64,000 nt of DNA from Solanum dulcamara (lineage: Eukaryota > Streptophyta > Magnoliopsida > Solanales > Solanaceae), in the NCBI RefSeq assembly GCF_947179165.1, contig NC_077248.1, forward strand, positions 52,543,732-52,607,731, in the 5' to 3' direction. Below, piece by piece: positions 12,379 to 22,834 of the stretch; the stretch's first letter is position 1; the number at the start of each line of letters is the position of its first letter. The notes below the pieces were generated by a model that did no database searches, was not told the DNA's origin, and was given only the letters and a program-made list of their open reading frames with translations. A program made the translations under genes and the position numbers.

Positions 12379-12565
12379 CAGTGGCGGAGTCAAGATTTTG
12401 ACTAAGGGGTTTAAAATATGAAGAAGTAGACAGATGAACTAATCGAAGGTTATTCAACATCTACTATATATACATAAAAAAATATTTTAACCATGTATAA
12501 ATAGTATAATTTTATGTCGAAGAGGATTTGGATGAACACCTAACCATAAGGTGGCTCCGCCACTG
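12379..12565. mobile_element. short hAT-type MITE with CAGTGGCGGAG ends
   Basis: The 187-bp element begins CAGTGGCGGAGTCA and ends GTGGCTCCGCCACTG, which are inverted complements of each other. The flanks cttccctc (12371-12378) and cttccata (12566-12573) match at six of eight positions, consistent with an 8-bp hAT target duplication. Elements with these ends are very common in nightshade genomes. It sits just upstream of the ribosomal protein pseudogene, probably in its old leader or promoter region. Confidence 0.8.
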
Positions 12566-12997
12566 CTTCCATAACTCTTCAAAATAGTAATATCTCTTTC
12601 ACTCTACAAACAAATTCAGGTTATAAAATTTATAGTTGAAAAAATAATTATCAATTGCGATACACCCAAAGTCGATTGCGTTACTATTATGGTTTTGTTA
12701 TCAACTTTAGAAGTTTGAGCTGCAGTTATTTTTTCTTTCTAAATGATAATTCAGTGTTGTGATTAGTATCAAAATGTAGTAATCCCGACATAATTCGTCA
12801 GTTGCTGACCTACTGCTTGTTCAGTAAATCTCATGTCTTGGTTTGGATTCATTGCGCTCTCATTTCTGCAGTTATTTATTCCCTTGTCATTTTAGCTTGT
12901 TAAACAACATTTTCCTCATGTGTAGACCAAGAAGGTCCATATCTACATGTAGATTAGTTATTCTACATTTAATCTATGTCTTTGAATAACGTTGCAG

Positions 12998-13386
12998 GTA
13001 CCCGTTATGGGGCTAGTTTGAGGAAACAGATTAAGAAGGTGAAGGTCAGTCAGCACAGCAAGTATTTTTGTGAGTTCAGTGGGAAGGTACAGCTCTACTT
13101 TCGTAGGCCATCATTGAATTGGTAATAATTTTTTAATTAGATGTTGGCATTGTAGTATGCCGTGAAGAGGAAGACTCTTGGTATTTTAGGGCAGCAAAGA
13201 TTGTGGCAAAGTTAAAGCAGGGGGTGCCTATACACTCAAGTAAATTTTCATCTCAACCCTTTGTCTTCTCTATTTCTTGTGTTGAGCATAAGTAGTAATG
13301 ACTTTGTTCCCTTCTTTGGCAGCACTGCAAGCGCTGTCACTGTTAGGAGCACCATTCGAAGGCTTAGGGAGCAGACAGAGAGCTAG
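12998..13386 (+). pseudogene. RPL37A: 60S ribosomal protein eL43 (RPL37A) pseudogene, introns retained
   Basis: Three exon-like blocks match the small zinc-finger ribosomal protein L37a (eL43) of the cytosolic large subunit. Block 1, 12998-13086, follows a ttgcag acceptor and reads [14 protein letters not shown], then [13 protein letters not shown]. Block 2, 13156-13239, reads YAVKRK, then after a one-base shift KDCGKVKAGGAYTL. Block 3, 13323-13386, reads TASAVTVRSTIRRLREQTES and ends in tag. Splice donors gtacag and gtaaat and acceptors gtag and ggcag are still visible, so this is a decayed duplicated gene, not a processed copy. Of the four zinc-binding cysteines, the second (CEFCG) and third (GCKDC) are now serines. 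The first exon is not recognisable, except perhaps gaccaagaagg near 12926. The frameshift and lost cysteines argue against function. Confidence 0.88.
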
Positions 13387-14176
13387 AGACTTCTAATTCT
13401 TACTGGAATCTCAATGCTTGATTTTGCTAATAGAGATATCTGTCATGTTTTGACTCAAATTGTTACCTCTGGTTCCTTGTCTTTTGAGCAATTCTAAATC
13501 TGGCTATTATGCACAAAGCATTTCTTATTAGTGCAACTAATTCAGACAAAATTATAGAACCTCCAATATAATTTAATTGTTAAAAGCAATTATTACATAT
13601 TATCTCCTACTGATTGCCAAATCATATGTTAGAAAACAAAAAAAGTACTATTTGAGTATGTTTAAATCCTCGACCCGCACCCAACAAAGAGTCATCCAAA
13701 TATAAGCAAGTATGATTATTCAGCTCCATAACTTTAGCCAGAGACATAATAAAGATGAGCCTTTCTATTTCCTTTTTTACGACTCCCAGTGATTCTCAAC
13801 AGTGTTAGTACACATGAGAAGGCTGGTAGGGTTGAGGTTCTCTCTGGACACCAAAACCTCATATTCTACTACTTAGCTGAATTTACAAAACATATGAATG
13901 AAAAAGGTAAGCCAGCAGGTAATGTCATCCACTTTCTTAGCAAGGGGGTTGAACCTTAAATAACCATAATGCAGCAGCTTGAGGATTGATCAACTTCGAC
14001 AAGGCAAAAAACCAGTAGACAATACGACCAGCTTCCACATGGGGCATGATAGGTAAATCACAAGAGTCACCATTGACACAAGTGATTGAAAGGAGAATAT
14101 TTTAAGGATTAATCTCCCTTTGCAGATGTCTGTGAAAAAGGATGAACACTTTATGGCTTAAATTGAAACAAGTCCA
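13387..14176. other. intergenic sequence and probable 3' UTR of the MORN gene
   Basis: No coding signature. The part adjoining 14176 is the expected 3' untranslated region of the minus-strand MORN gene, but its end cannot be placed from sequence alone. The part next to 13386 would be the decayed 3' flank of the ribosomal pseudogene. The two units converge here. Confidence 0.45.
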
Positions 14177-17100
14177 TCAGTTGAACATTGGAAGGTCATC
14201 ACTGTTCCTGCGATGATGATGCATCTGCTTTTGCACAGCTTTCACCGCGGCTACTCTAGCTGCATTGGCTGCTTTGTTGGCTGCTGAAACTGCCCTGTTC
14301 ACTCTCTCATCAACCTTGGCCACATCATAGGCCCTTTCTGCTGCTCGACGTGCTTCCTGATAGAAATATGAAAAAGCAATAAGTGTTTTCCCCAAACTAA
14401 ACCTGCATTTTGCTCTTTCCACCTAACTGTCAGATTAAAGAATTAAACTGACTCGGATAAGTAGTGTCATCGCATAGTACATGCCATTGAGAAGTTTGTA
14501 TTCTGCAGGAAAATCTTGAAGGACTCATAGCCTGTTTGGTGAAGCTTCTAAAATAAGCTTAGTTCAAAAAGTCTTTTTTCCAAAGTGTCTTCAAAAGTAC
14601 CTTCAGTGATAAGCAATTTGTGTTTGGCTAAGCAAATTAAAAAGTACTTCTGAACAGCAATTAGTGTTTGGCCAAGCTTTTAAAAAGTGCTTCTAAGTGT
14701 ATTTTCTGAAAAATGTTTTTCAAAAAAATGCTTTTGGGAAAAGCTACTTTTTTTAGCTTTTGAAAAACATTTTCTACCACTCTCGGGACTTTCACCCAGG
14801 GAGTACGAGGTCATGGTGCGCAATTTCCTGCAAACAGAGTTTCCTGAAAACGTGGCCAAACCCTAACTTTTTAAAAATAAGCACTTTTGGCCTCCCAAAA
14901 GCTTGGCCAAACAAGCTATAATTATGTTAGTATATAATCCTTTATAAGCCAACTCAAGTACTACATAAGAGAACGAGCCTATGACACTGTGCATCATGGG
15001 CTGGAGAAGATCTATGTGAGTAACCTAGAAAATAAATATCCTTTTTCTATTTCTAACCAGTCCGCATGCATAACCACATGAAGGGCTATGAAAGTTGGAA
15101 AATATGACAAAACAGGCTATAATTATGTCAGTATATAATCCTTTATAAGCTAACTCAAGTACTACTCAAGGGAATGAGCCTATGACACCCTGCATTATGG
15201 GCTGGAAAAGAAGATCCATCTGAGGGGACTGGAAAATAAATATCCTTTTTCTATATCTCACCACTCCACATGCATAATTGACATGATGGGCTATGAAAGT
15301 TGGAAAATACGACACGTCAATAACTTCAGATGTAATAACTAGTTTTTAAAAGATAATCCAATAATTTACCTGCACAGCATTTAGCACTTTGGAGTGGTAA
15401 ACAGCAACAGGTGATACAGGATAGGAGTTATTCTGTGTGCTTGGAATATCAAGGACCCCATTTTGCCAATGACCGGACTGGGTTTCCCCGTTTCTAAAAG
15501 TATACATCCCAAGCCCTTGTCTCCTTCCCTCGTGCCAGGCTCCTTCATACCGATGCCCATTTGCAAAAACATATACTCCGAAACCATGCATCTTATCAGC
15601 AAAATATTCCCCAGCATAATTATCTCCATTCCTATATTGAAAAGTGAAAACCAAGTCAATGGCAGGAAAGACGAATAAAACAGGTAGCTCTGCCAATAGC
15701 TTAATTGTCATTTCATCATCACATCGTTAACATACTTGTACTGCAAAATGAAGGACCGGTTAGGTAAAAACTATGCTCAAGTCTCAGTTATTCTTGTTTT
15801 TAACTTTTTGGTGATATATATATCTGAGTCACAGTCCTAAGTGTCATCGCCATTACAAACAATATCTTTCAGCAATGAAATGCTATTTTTAGAGCACCCT
15901 GCACCAACTCAGATTTTAAGAGCATACAGTCACCGTCCATGACAAAAAAATTTAAAGCACGCAATCACTAAAATGGGAAAGAAGATCATTGTAATAATTA
16001 TGATGTTCAACTGACCACTTCATCCTTTCTATTTGATCTAAATAAGCTACCTGGTACATGGATCTCTTAACTCACAGAATGGAAATAATTGAAAAAAATG
16101 AGAATATGGATGTTTCTCTGGTATTAACTTTCAAATGATACATATCTATTTCTTTTTTCGGTGCTTTTCAGATTTCAGGTGCTATCAGTGATTATAAATT
16201 CGCTTAAATTATATGAAGTATGGCAATGTGCCTTCATAGAACACCCCCAACCCCTCAACACACACACACACCAAAAAAAAGAAGTGGGATTTAGCAATGT
16301 GTTTTTCATTTAAGGTCACACAATTTACCTCCTAGGCTGATAATTTATTTAGCGACCAATCTAACATATAAATGAAGTAACTGGGGTAGCAAACTCAGAA
16401 AGGAACTTCACGAATCTTTTATAATAAAGCTATGCCAACGAGCAACACTCTGAGATGATCCATCAGCAATTAGTTTCTCTAAAGTTTGTAAAATCTAATT
16501 ATTAACCAATCATACAAAACCGTCAATATCAGTGATCTTATTGGTTGTTATGCAACAACAACAACATACCCCGAGAAATCCCACAAGTTAGGTCGGGGAG
16601 GGTAGAGTGTACTATGAGATGATCCATCAGCAATTAGTTTCTCTAAAGTCTGTAAAATCTACTTATTAACCAATCATACAAAACCGTCAATATCAGTGAT
16701 CTTATTGGTTGTTATGCAACAACAACAACATAACCCGTGGAATCCCACAAGTTGGGTTGGGGGAGGGTAAAGTGTACGCAGACCTTACCACTACCTCGTG
16801 GAGATAGAGAGGCTGTTTCCGAGAAACCCTCGAATCTTATTGCTTGTTATGCCCATAGCATAAATCTCCACGGAATGTAATCAGTATATCTATCTTCCCA
16901 TCAGTCTCCAGATTACACTCTTAACATAATCCGAAAGATTGCACTAGAGAGCAAAATCATTCAAACTATCTACACAGCCAATCAGCCCATGATTCGGGAC
17001 CTATTTCTGCCACTTTAGCAAATTTTACGTGGAGAGTCTGCAGGTTCTGAAACATAGGCTTATATGTTCTCTTCGGAATGCCCATAAAACTTCAGTCTTC

Positions 17101-19346
17101 ACTTGATTAGAAAATTGGCTCCTGACATCCCACAACCAAGGGAACTGGATTCCTTTGTCAAGATACTAGTGCCAATGAAGCTTTATAGTCACTTTACAAT
17201 CAGTTAACCTCAGCCATTAAACTTATTTGACCACCAAAAGTTACCTTTTTACTGACGGAAGTCATCAAAGAAAATTTTCCAAGATATGTATCACGGTGAA
17301 CAGGATTGCATACATTATTAGTCAGTTCTTCCAACTAACGTCCAAATTATGCAAGGTCACACTTAGGAAGAAGTGGAATGGCAAGAAATGCACTTCAATA
17401 GAAACAAAAGATGCTCCACAACTGACATAACTTAAGACACTATAGCTGGTGGGGATAATGCTTCCTGAAATTCACTACATCCGATTCTAATGTCATTCCT
17501 AGTCGCAACCCCTCAAAAAGAAAAAAAAATCAAGGGAATACTCCTGCTACAGAAAAAGGACCGTCTTTATGACAAAAATTGATTGGATGGAGATGAGATA
17601 TAAAAAAAATGAGGAGAGAGGCACATATTGCTTCTTGTTGAATCATCCAGTAACCTGGAACTGGGGAAAGCTGGACAGAAAGTAAAGGGACCGGACTCAA
17701 CTTGTTGCTCACAAGATAAGTTATTAACTAATTAGGTCCACCATAAGAAAATGGGAAAATAACTGTTCTTTTTGTCTACTAAGAAGTAAACACATAAGGT
17801 TGTTTTCTTTCAGTTGTACCACTATGATCACTTAACTATTCTCCTGCCTTTCATTTTTTTAACAAACTGCATCCTTCTACATACATACAAGAGTCTTCCA
17901 GTTCTTACGGAAGCTCTTTCTTACCAGTCAATAAAGTAGTACAAGAGCAACATGCTTAATGAATATTCTCACCATCCTCTAACCATGATAATAAGTATTT
18001 CAAGAAGGTCACATACTTTGCTTTATTATATAAGATATAATCAACAAAACAGCAACAACAAAAATCAATATATTGCTTAACATGATATAGGCCATATCTA
18101 AGGTGTTTGAACTGTTTGCACATTCCAAATATGCCATCATCTATAGACTATAATCGGTGGTAAAACCCATATGAACAAACATAGCATGCCCCTATAAGAT
18201 TTCACAAGAAAACTTTAATTTGCTGATGAACAAATGTCAAAACTAACACAACGAAAATGAAAGCAAAATATCGATGACTACATATTACCTGAAGTGGTAG
18301 TGTCCGAGGCCATGCTTAACTCCCCACTTGAATTCACCTACATACCTGCTTCCATCCTCACAAGTATGAACTCCACACCCGTGACTTTGTCCATTAGACC
18401 ATTCCCCAGCATATACATCACCCGTGAAGAACCTATAAACCCCAAATCCATGCCTAAGGCCTTGCCTGTATTGTCCCCTGTATCTACTCCCCCTTGCCCA
18501 TGTTTCCACCCCATGTCCATCATACTTCCCATCAACCCAATCCCCTTCAAACCTCCCACTCATATAATAGTAATAAACTCCACTTCCACTACATTTCCCC
18601 TTGTGAAACTCCCCCTCATACACATCTCCATTACTATAAGCCTGTACATAGCAACCTGAATTTACCCTTTTATCAATTTTTGCGCGTGACCCAATTGACC
18701 AAAACACCGGCAAAGCATTCCTAGACACTTGTTTCGACGAAGAAAGCTTAATTGGCAAAGACCTAGCCAAGAATAACCGAATTGACGGAAGTCTGGGCAG
18801 TGCTAAATTCAGTGAAAACAAAAGTGCAGATGAAAACGCAAAAGCAGAAAGAAAATCCAAAAAGAAAGAATTGGTTGGATGTGAAACCAAGAAATAGAAA
18901 AAGGGTAGAGAAAGTAGTAGTATAAGTCGGATATGGAGACGCAAAATTCGACGAAGATGGCATAGGCAAGGGTATATATGGAAATTGGTATATGGGTTTT
19001 GAGCTTTTACAGATGAAAAAGGGTATTTGTGAAGAGAATTGGATAAAGATGGAGATTTGAAGGTAGATTTTGAAGGATTATTACCCAAATGAGGTCTCTT
19101 GTGTGGGGTGGTTTTGGTTGGGGTATGGGGTGATGGAACTGGGTCATTATCATTTTCTACAAAAATCTGAATAGCAGTATGGTGAGGAGGAGGAGGAGGA
19201 TATTCAGGAGAAATCAAAGTATATTGAGGATGTTTCTGATGAAGAGATAAAGAAGAAGAAGAAACAAGGGGCGGTGTAGGATTGAAATCGGAAGAGATGC
19301 AACTGCTTTCTTTTCCGATCTGAACTTCAGATTTCTTCTGATGCAT
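14177..19346 (-). CDS. MORN-repeat protein with two membrane segments, three coding exons
   Basis: Coding exons on the minus strand are 19346-18289, 15631-15370 and 14356-14177. They sum to 1500 bases, 499 residues plus stop. Donors are AG|GTAATA at 18289 and CAG|GTAAAT at 15370. Acceptors are TATAG|G at 15631 and ATCAG|G at 14356. Both joins keep frame and continue the repeat pattern. Residues 1-125 are low-complexity, with Ser and Pro runs. Two hydrophobic segments follow at about 137-156 and 160-184. Seven MORN repeats (pattern GxxYxGxWxxGxxxGxGxY) run from about 237 to 398, with a weak eighth to about 417. The C-terminus (441-490) is an Ala/Arg-rich helix, likely coiled coil. Plant homologues are often labelled SET7/9 histone methyltransferase family, but no SET domain is present here. 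MORN repeats are known to bind lipid or protein surfaces, so a membrane-associated scaffold is the fair inference. The start is the first ATG, in context taaATGC, ahead of the conserved region. Confidence 0.9.
14528..14918. mobile_element. MITE in the second intron of the MORN gene
   Basis: The left end TAGCCTGTTTGGTGAAGCTT and the inverted right end TAGCTTGTTTGGCCAAGCTT form terminal inverted repeats. The interior repeats aaagtgcttct and its inverse. No coding capacity. The target duplication is not resolved and could be only TA. It lies in the intron between exons 2 and 3 and does not touch either splice site. Confidence 0.65.
14915..15312. repeat. tandem duplication of about 201 bp in the second intron
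   Basis: Two adjacent copies begin gctataattatg at 14915 and 15116 and share atataatcctttataagc, gggctgga and gggctatgaaagttggaaaata. They differ by scattered substitutions and small indels. The first copy abuts the right end of the MITE. Confidence 0.8.
16452..16779. repeat. 164-bp tandem duplication including part of a SINE
   Basis: Copies begin gagatgatccatcagcaatt at 16452 and 16616. Each runs through the host sequence tcttattggttgttatg into the first 60 or so bases of the SINE. Only the second copy continues into the rest of the SINE. The duplication therefore happened after the SINE inserted. Confidence 0.85.
16717..16834 (-). mobile_element. SINE (TS-like) in the first intron of the MORN gene
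   Basis: Read on the minus strand it ends in a (TTG)n tail, seen here as caacaacaacaaca at its left. The body includes gtgtacgcagaccttacc and agagaggctgtttcc, typical of a TTG-tailed SINE abundant in nightshade plants; the TS family name is given from memory and is tentative. It is flanked by the 17-base direct repeat tcttattggttgttatg (16700-16716) and tcttattgcttgttatg (16835-16851), one mismatch. A truncated extra copy of its tail end lies at about 16553-16615 because of the local duplication. Confidence 0.8.
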
Positions 19347-19760
19347 TTACCTATAAACACACTAACAAAAAAAAAAAAATTATCTACACAAAAATTGTTT
19401 TTCTGGGTTTGATAAATAAATTTCAAATTTGCAAAGGGATTTGTTGCCTAAATCTAATATCCTTTTACATACACAAAATCGAGAAATACTTATGTGTTTG
19501 TGTTGGTAGAAAAGGTATATGTTGGAAGTGAAAATATGTGTGTTACGGAAAAGAAAGCGGAGAGAGCAATGGGAGGATTTCAATTTATTTTCTGTGTGGG
19601 GAAAAAAAACAGTTTAAAACCAGAGGCGACGACTGCTTCGTCTGAAAACAACGTATTAGAGCCAAAAGCACACAAACTAATACTCTTCACACTCTACTTG
19701 CCTTTGATTTCTATATCGTGGCAAAATCCCACGTTGGGGCAGAAAGCTCTCTGACAAAAC
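19347..19760 (-). promoter_or_regulatory. 5' leader and proximal upstream region of the MORN gene
   Basis: Sequence immediately upstream of the MORN start codon on the minus strand. Small overlapping frames occur on both strands, but none resembles a protein family. I cannot point to a specific transcription start or TATA box with confidence. Confidence 0.35.
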
Positions 19761-19884
19761 CTACTTTTTTGTTTATGAGATTTGAACTTTAAATTTTTTA
19801 TTAAGGATAAAAGAATACTTTATCATTTTATTATAATTTTTGTTGGTAATTAATTAGAGTTATGCAGCTCTATACCGCTATTAG

Positions 19885-20134
19885 AGCCCGTTTTAGATTG
19901 ATTTATAAGTTACTTATAAGCTATTTCAGCTTTTTTTGAGTGTTTGATTGACCAATTTAAAGTTATTTTGTGCTTAAAATAAGTCCTAATAAATAATTGA
20001 ATTTCTTTGAATGAACATATTTTAAACAACTTATAAGTTGAAAAAATAAGTTGAACAACACCTACTTTTTTTAAAAAAACTTATAAGCATTTTTCAACTT
20101 ATAAGTTCTTTAAAATAAGTCCATCAAAACAAGT
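19885..20134. mobile_element. MITE-like element
   Basis: The left end agcccgttttagattgatttataag and the inverted right end acttgttttgatggacttatttt are similar, and the interior is full of acttataagt palindromes. The ends have diverged and no target duplication is certain. It lies upstream of the MORN gene. Confidence 0.5.
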
Positions 20135-22644
20135 TTTTAGTAATATATGTTGGAGATTACTTTCTTTTTCTGAATTACTTATCAAATTTTGACTTGGTAC
20201 ACTTATTAAAAATCAATGATTGGTACAATGAGTTTATCATTTTACCCTATTAATTGACAGGATTCCAAATATATTTACTCACTATAATTTTCAAAGACAT
20301 TAACTCAATATTAATAAATTGAGGATATAATAGAAAAACAAAATTTACCTTTCCAAATTTGTTAAAAATGACAAGTAAAAGTAAAAATCCAATTAAAAAA
20401 TATTTGACAAGTAAATTAGAACGGAAGAAGTAATTATAATGAAATTTATATATTATTTTTTATATAAATTAGTTATGTAAATTTTAATTTTTTTAAAATT
20501 TTTATTTTGCATAAAATAAATTGTCTATGTTGATTTCTAAATTACAAATTAAATATTAGGTATTTTAAATTTTATACATAGCAAAAGAATAATATCAAAC
20601 ATTGATGCATAATTTAATACATGACTAGTTTAGCTCCTAGTCAGCTATTAAATTACTGTTGTGTCTTTTTTATGTTTAAACCATCGGATATTGAAACTCA
20701 CATTGAATGTCTATAAAGCAATAGTGCTTTTTATTTTAAATTTTTGATTTTTCAAGTTTCAAATATAAGACCTTGAGGCTATTAAAGTAGAAGTGCTTTA
20801 GAAGGACAAAATCAAAATTTTGAATTTATGATTTTTAAATTTTTATTGAGTTTTTAATAAATTATCTATATATCTTTTTACAGAAACATAATATTTTGAT
20901 AAAAATTATTCAATTTTATTGAACTCGTAAATAAAACTCTGACTTCATCCCTATCTGAAATGAACTTATTGATTAATATGTGTTTATTCCCTATTTATAA
21001 ATTATGAAAGATATGTTTTTATTAATAAAATATTATCATATAGAGAGAGAGATAGATGAAATTCCGCACAAGTGGGCTTACCAAACAAGTGGTAATATGT
21101 TCTTTTGTTTCTTCCTAATCATTAAATGGAAAAGGCATTTCCCTTATCTATTCTTTTCAAATTCCGAGCCAATGCGTATTTATATATCTCAAGATCCAAT
21201 ATTGCATCCACACATTCTTGACCAACATCTTTATTCGTTTTTATCCTAAACTTCACATTTTAAGGAAGTCTCAGAAATTAGTTTAATAATTTGATTTCAC
21301 CCGCAGGTGGCCGGGTTGGTGTAGTAGGGATATTCAGTAAGAGAAATCATGGATCAAATTTTATCAAGTCCTTTTCCGGTTAAGTTGGTGCAGTGGGTAT
21401 GGTATCTCAAAGGAATGCTAAGAGATTTTTTTCATCGGTCCCTTCTCAGTTAAATTTGTTGTATTGAGGTTGCATAGTGTGGTATATATTTTTACTATGA
21501 TTTGTGTTGTATATGAGCAAATTTACTCAATACACACATGAAGAATAGCAACTACGATTTTTTCTATAATTTTCAAAAAAATAAAATTTATGTTCCCAAA
21601 ATTTGACCAGCAGATTTATATAATCAACGTAAATTAAAACAAAACATACCCCAAAGAAACTCAATACCAAAGTGGTCCATTGATCCTAAATCTTAATCAT
21701 AATTATAGAAGAGCAGTGTGTAGAAAGTTCAAATTCAAAATCATCATGAAGCATTTCTATTGTTGACTTAAATATCATAGTCACATTTGGGCGGATTTAG
21801 ATTATTATCATTTATATATTACAAATGCTTTTTCTCTTTTATTCTTGGTAGTGTCATTTTCATTTTATTTTCTTTAGGGAGATTGATAGAAGGGTCAGAG
21901 TTGCATTCAAACCTTGGCAATTGCTATTAGAATGGTAGGTAAGGCAAGAATATGTCAAATGCTTTATTAATGAATTCTGTGTTGCTTGGGGCGCAAAATG
22001 TGCAACTATTAAAGTGAACGATTTTTTTCTCAAAACAATAAAGAGTATTATGTTACGACCTAATTTGAAGACAGTTTTTTGAGTTCTTCCTGCAAATATT
22101 TTTCATTCAACTAAACAATTTTGGAATATCTTCTCAACTACTGGATTTTATTAAAAAAAAGAAGAAGAAGATCTAGTACTAAGTAGACTTTATTGGATAT
22201 CACTTTAATTAAAGAAAAATCATTATTGGATATCAAAGACCAAGTATTCTAGAATTGTGTTACGATCAAATTTGTCTAAGCCACGATAATTTCTAATTCC
22301 AAACCTATTAGGCGAACCCAATATCATATGTTCTCATTTAAGTGTCAAAAAGACATGAATAAATTTGAAAACAAGTAAATAGCATACAAATAAGTTTAAG
22401 TCAATACAATTAATACAGAGTAAGATATCATTGTCTCAGAAAACAATACTATCTTAATTGTTTCACAAAATAAAAGATAGAGGAGATTCTATGATGTTGC
22501 GAACTAGTCCAAGCATTCATCACTAGTCTCTGAGCAGCTATGAAACCCGCTCAAGAGCTCTACTAGTACAAGGATTAGAATATGCACAAAAAATACAGTA
22601 ACTATAGCATTAGAAGAATACCAACAGTACATACTCAATAAATA
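20135..22644. other. AT-rich intergenic spacer
   Basis: No gene is supported. The 81-codon frame at 21004-21249 has no recognisable motif. Around 21305-21460 the phrase gttggtgtagtaggg and its partner gttggtgcagtggg repeat about 95 bases apart, perhaps remnants of a tandem or a SINE, but ends are not visible. Confidence 0.4.
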
Positions 22645-22825
22645 GGCCAAATCCATCGGTGCCCCCTAAAGTTTGATTCAACTTTCACTTAGACACCTCA
22701 ACAAAGCTTTGTTCATTCTAGACACCTCATGTCGGATCCCGCTCTGTCATTTTGACACTTTTTTTACAATCAGCAAAAATATATGATTTGTCGCCAACTT
22801 TAAGGGGCCACTAATGAGTTTGGCC
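22645..22825. mobile_element. 181-bp MITE with 9-bp target duplication (Mutator-type)
   Basis: The left end GGCCAAATCCATCGGTGCCC and the inverted right end GGCCAAACTCATTAGTGGCC form terminal inverted repeats of about 30 bases with mismatches. The flanks are an identical 9-bp direct repeat, caataaata, at 22636-22644 and 22826-22834. A 9-bp duplication is the known signature of Mutator-like transposition. No coding capacity. Confidence 0.8.
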
Positions 22826-22834
22826 CAATAAATA

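Noticed and set aside
15346..15711. A 121-codon minus-strand frame as a separate gene
   Set aside because: Its first third is intron sequence before a TATAG acceptor. The rest is exon 2 of the MORN gene, in frame with exons 1 and 3.
18294..18724. Open plus-strand and alternative minus-strand frames over the MORN exon
   Set aside because: They are shadows of exon 1 in other frames. The MORN frame has repeated domain signal, correct splice junctions and a continuing protein.
21305..21460. tRNA- or SINE-like gttggtgtagtaggg phrases
   Set aside because: No second promoter box, tail or target duplication could be found. The resemblance is too short to call.
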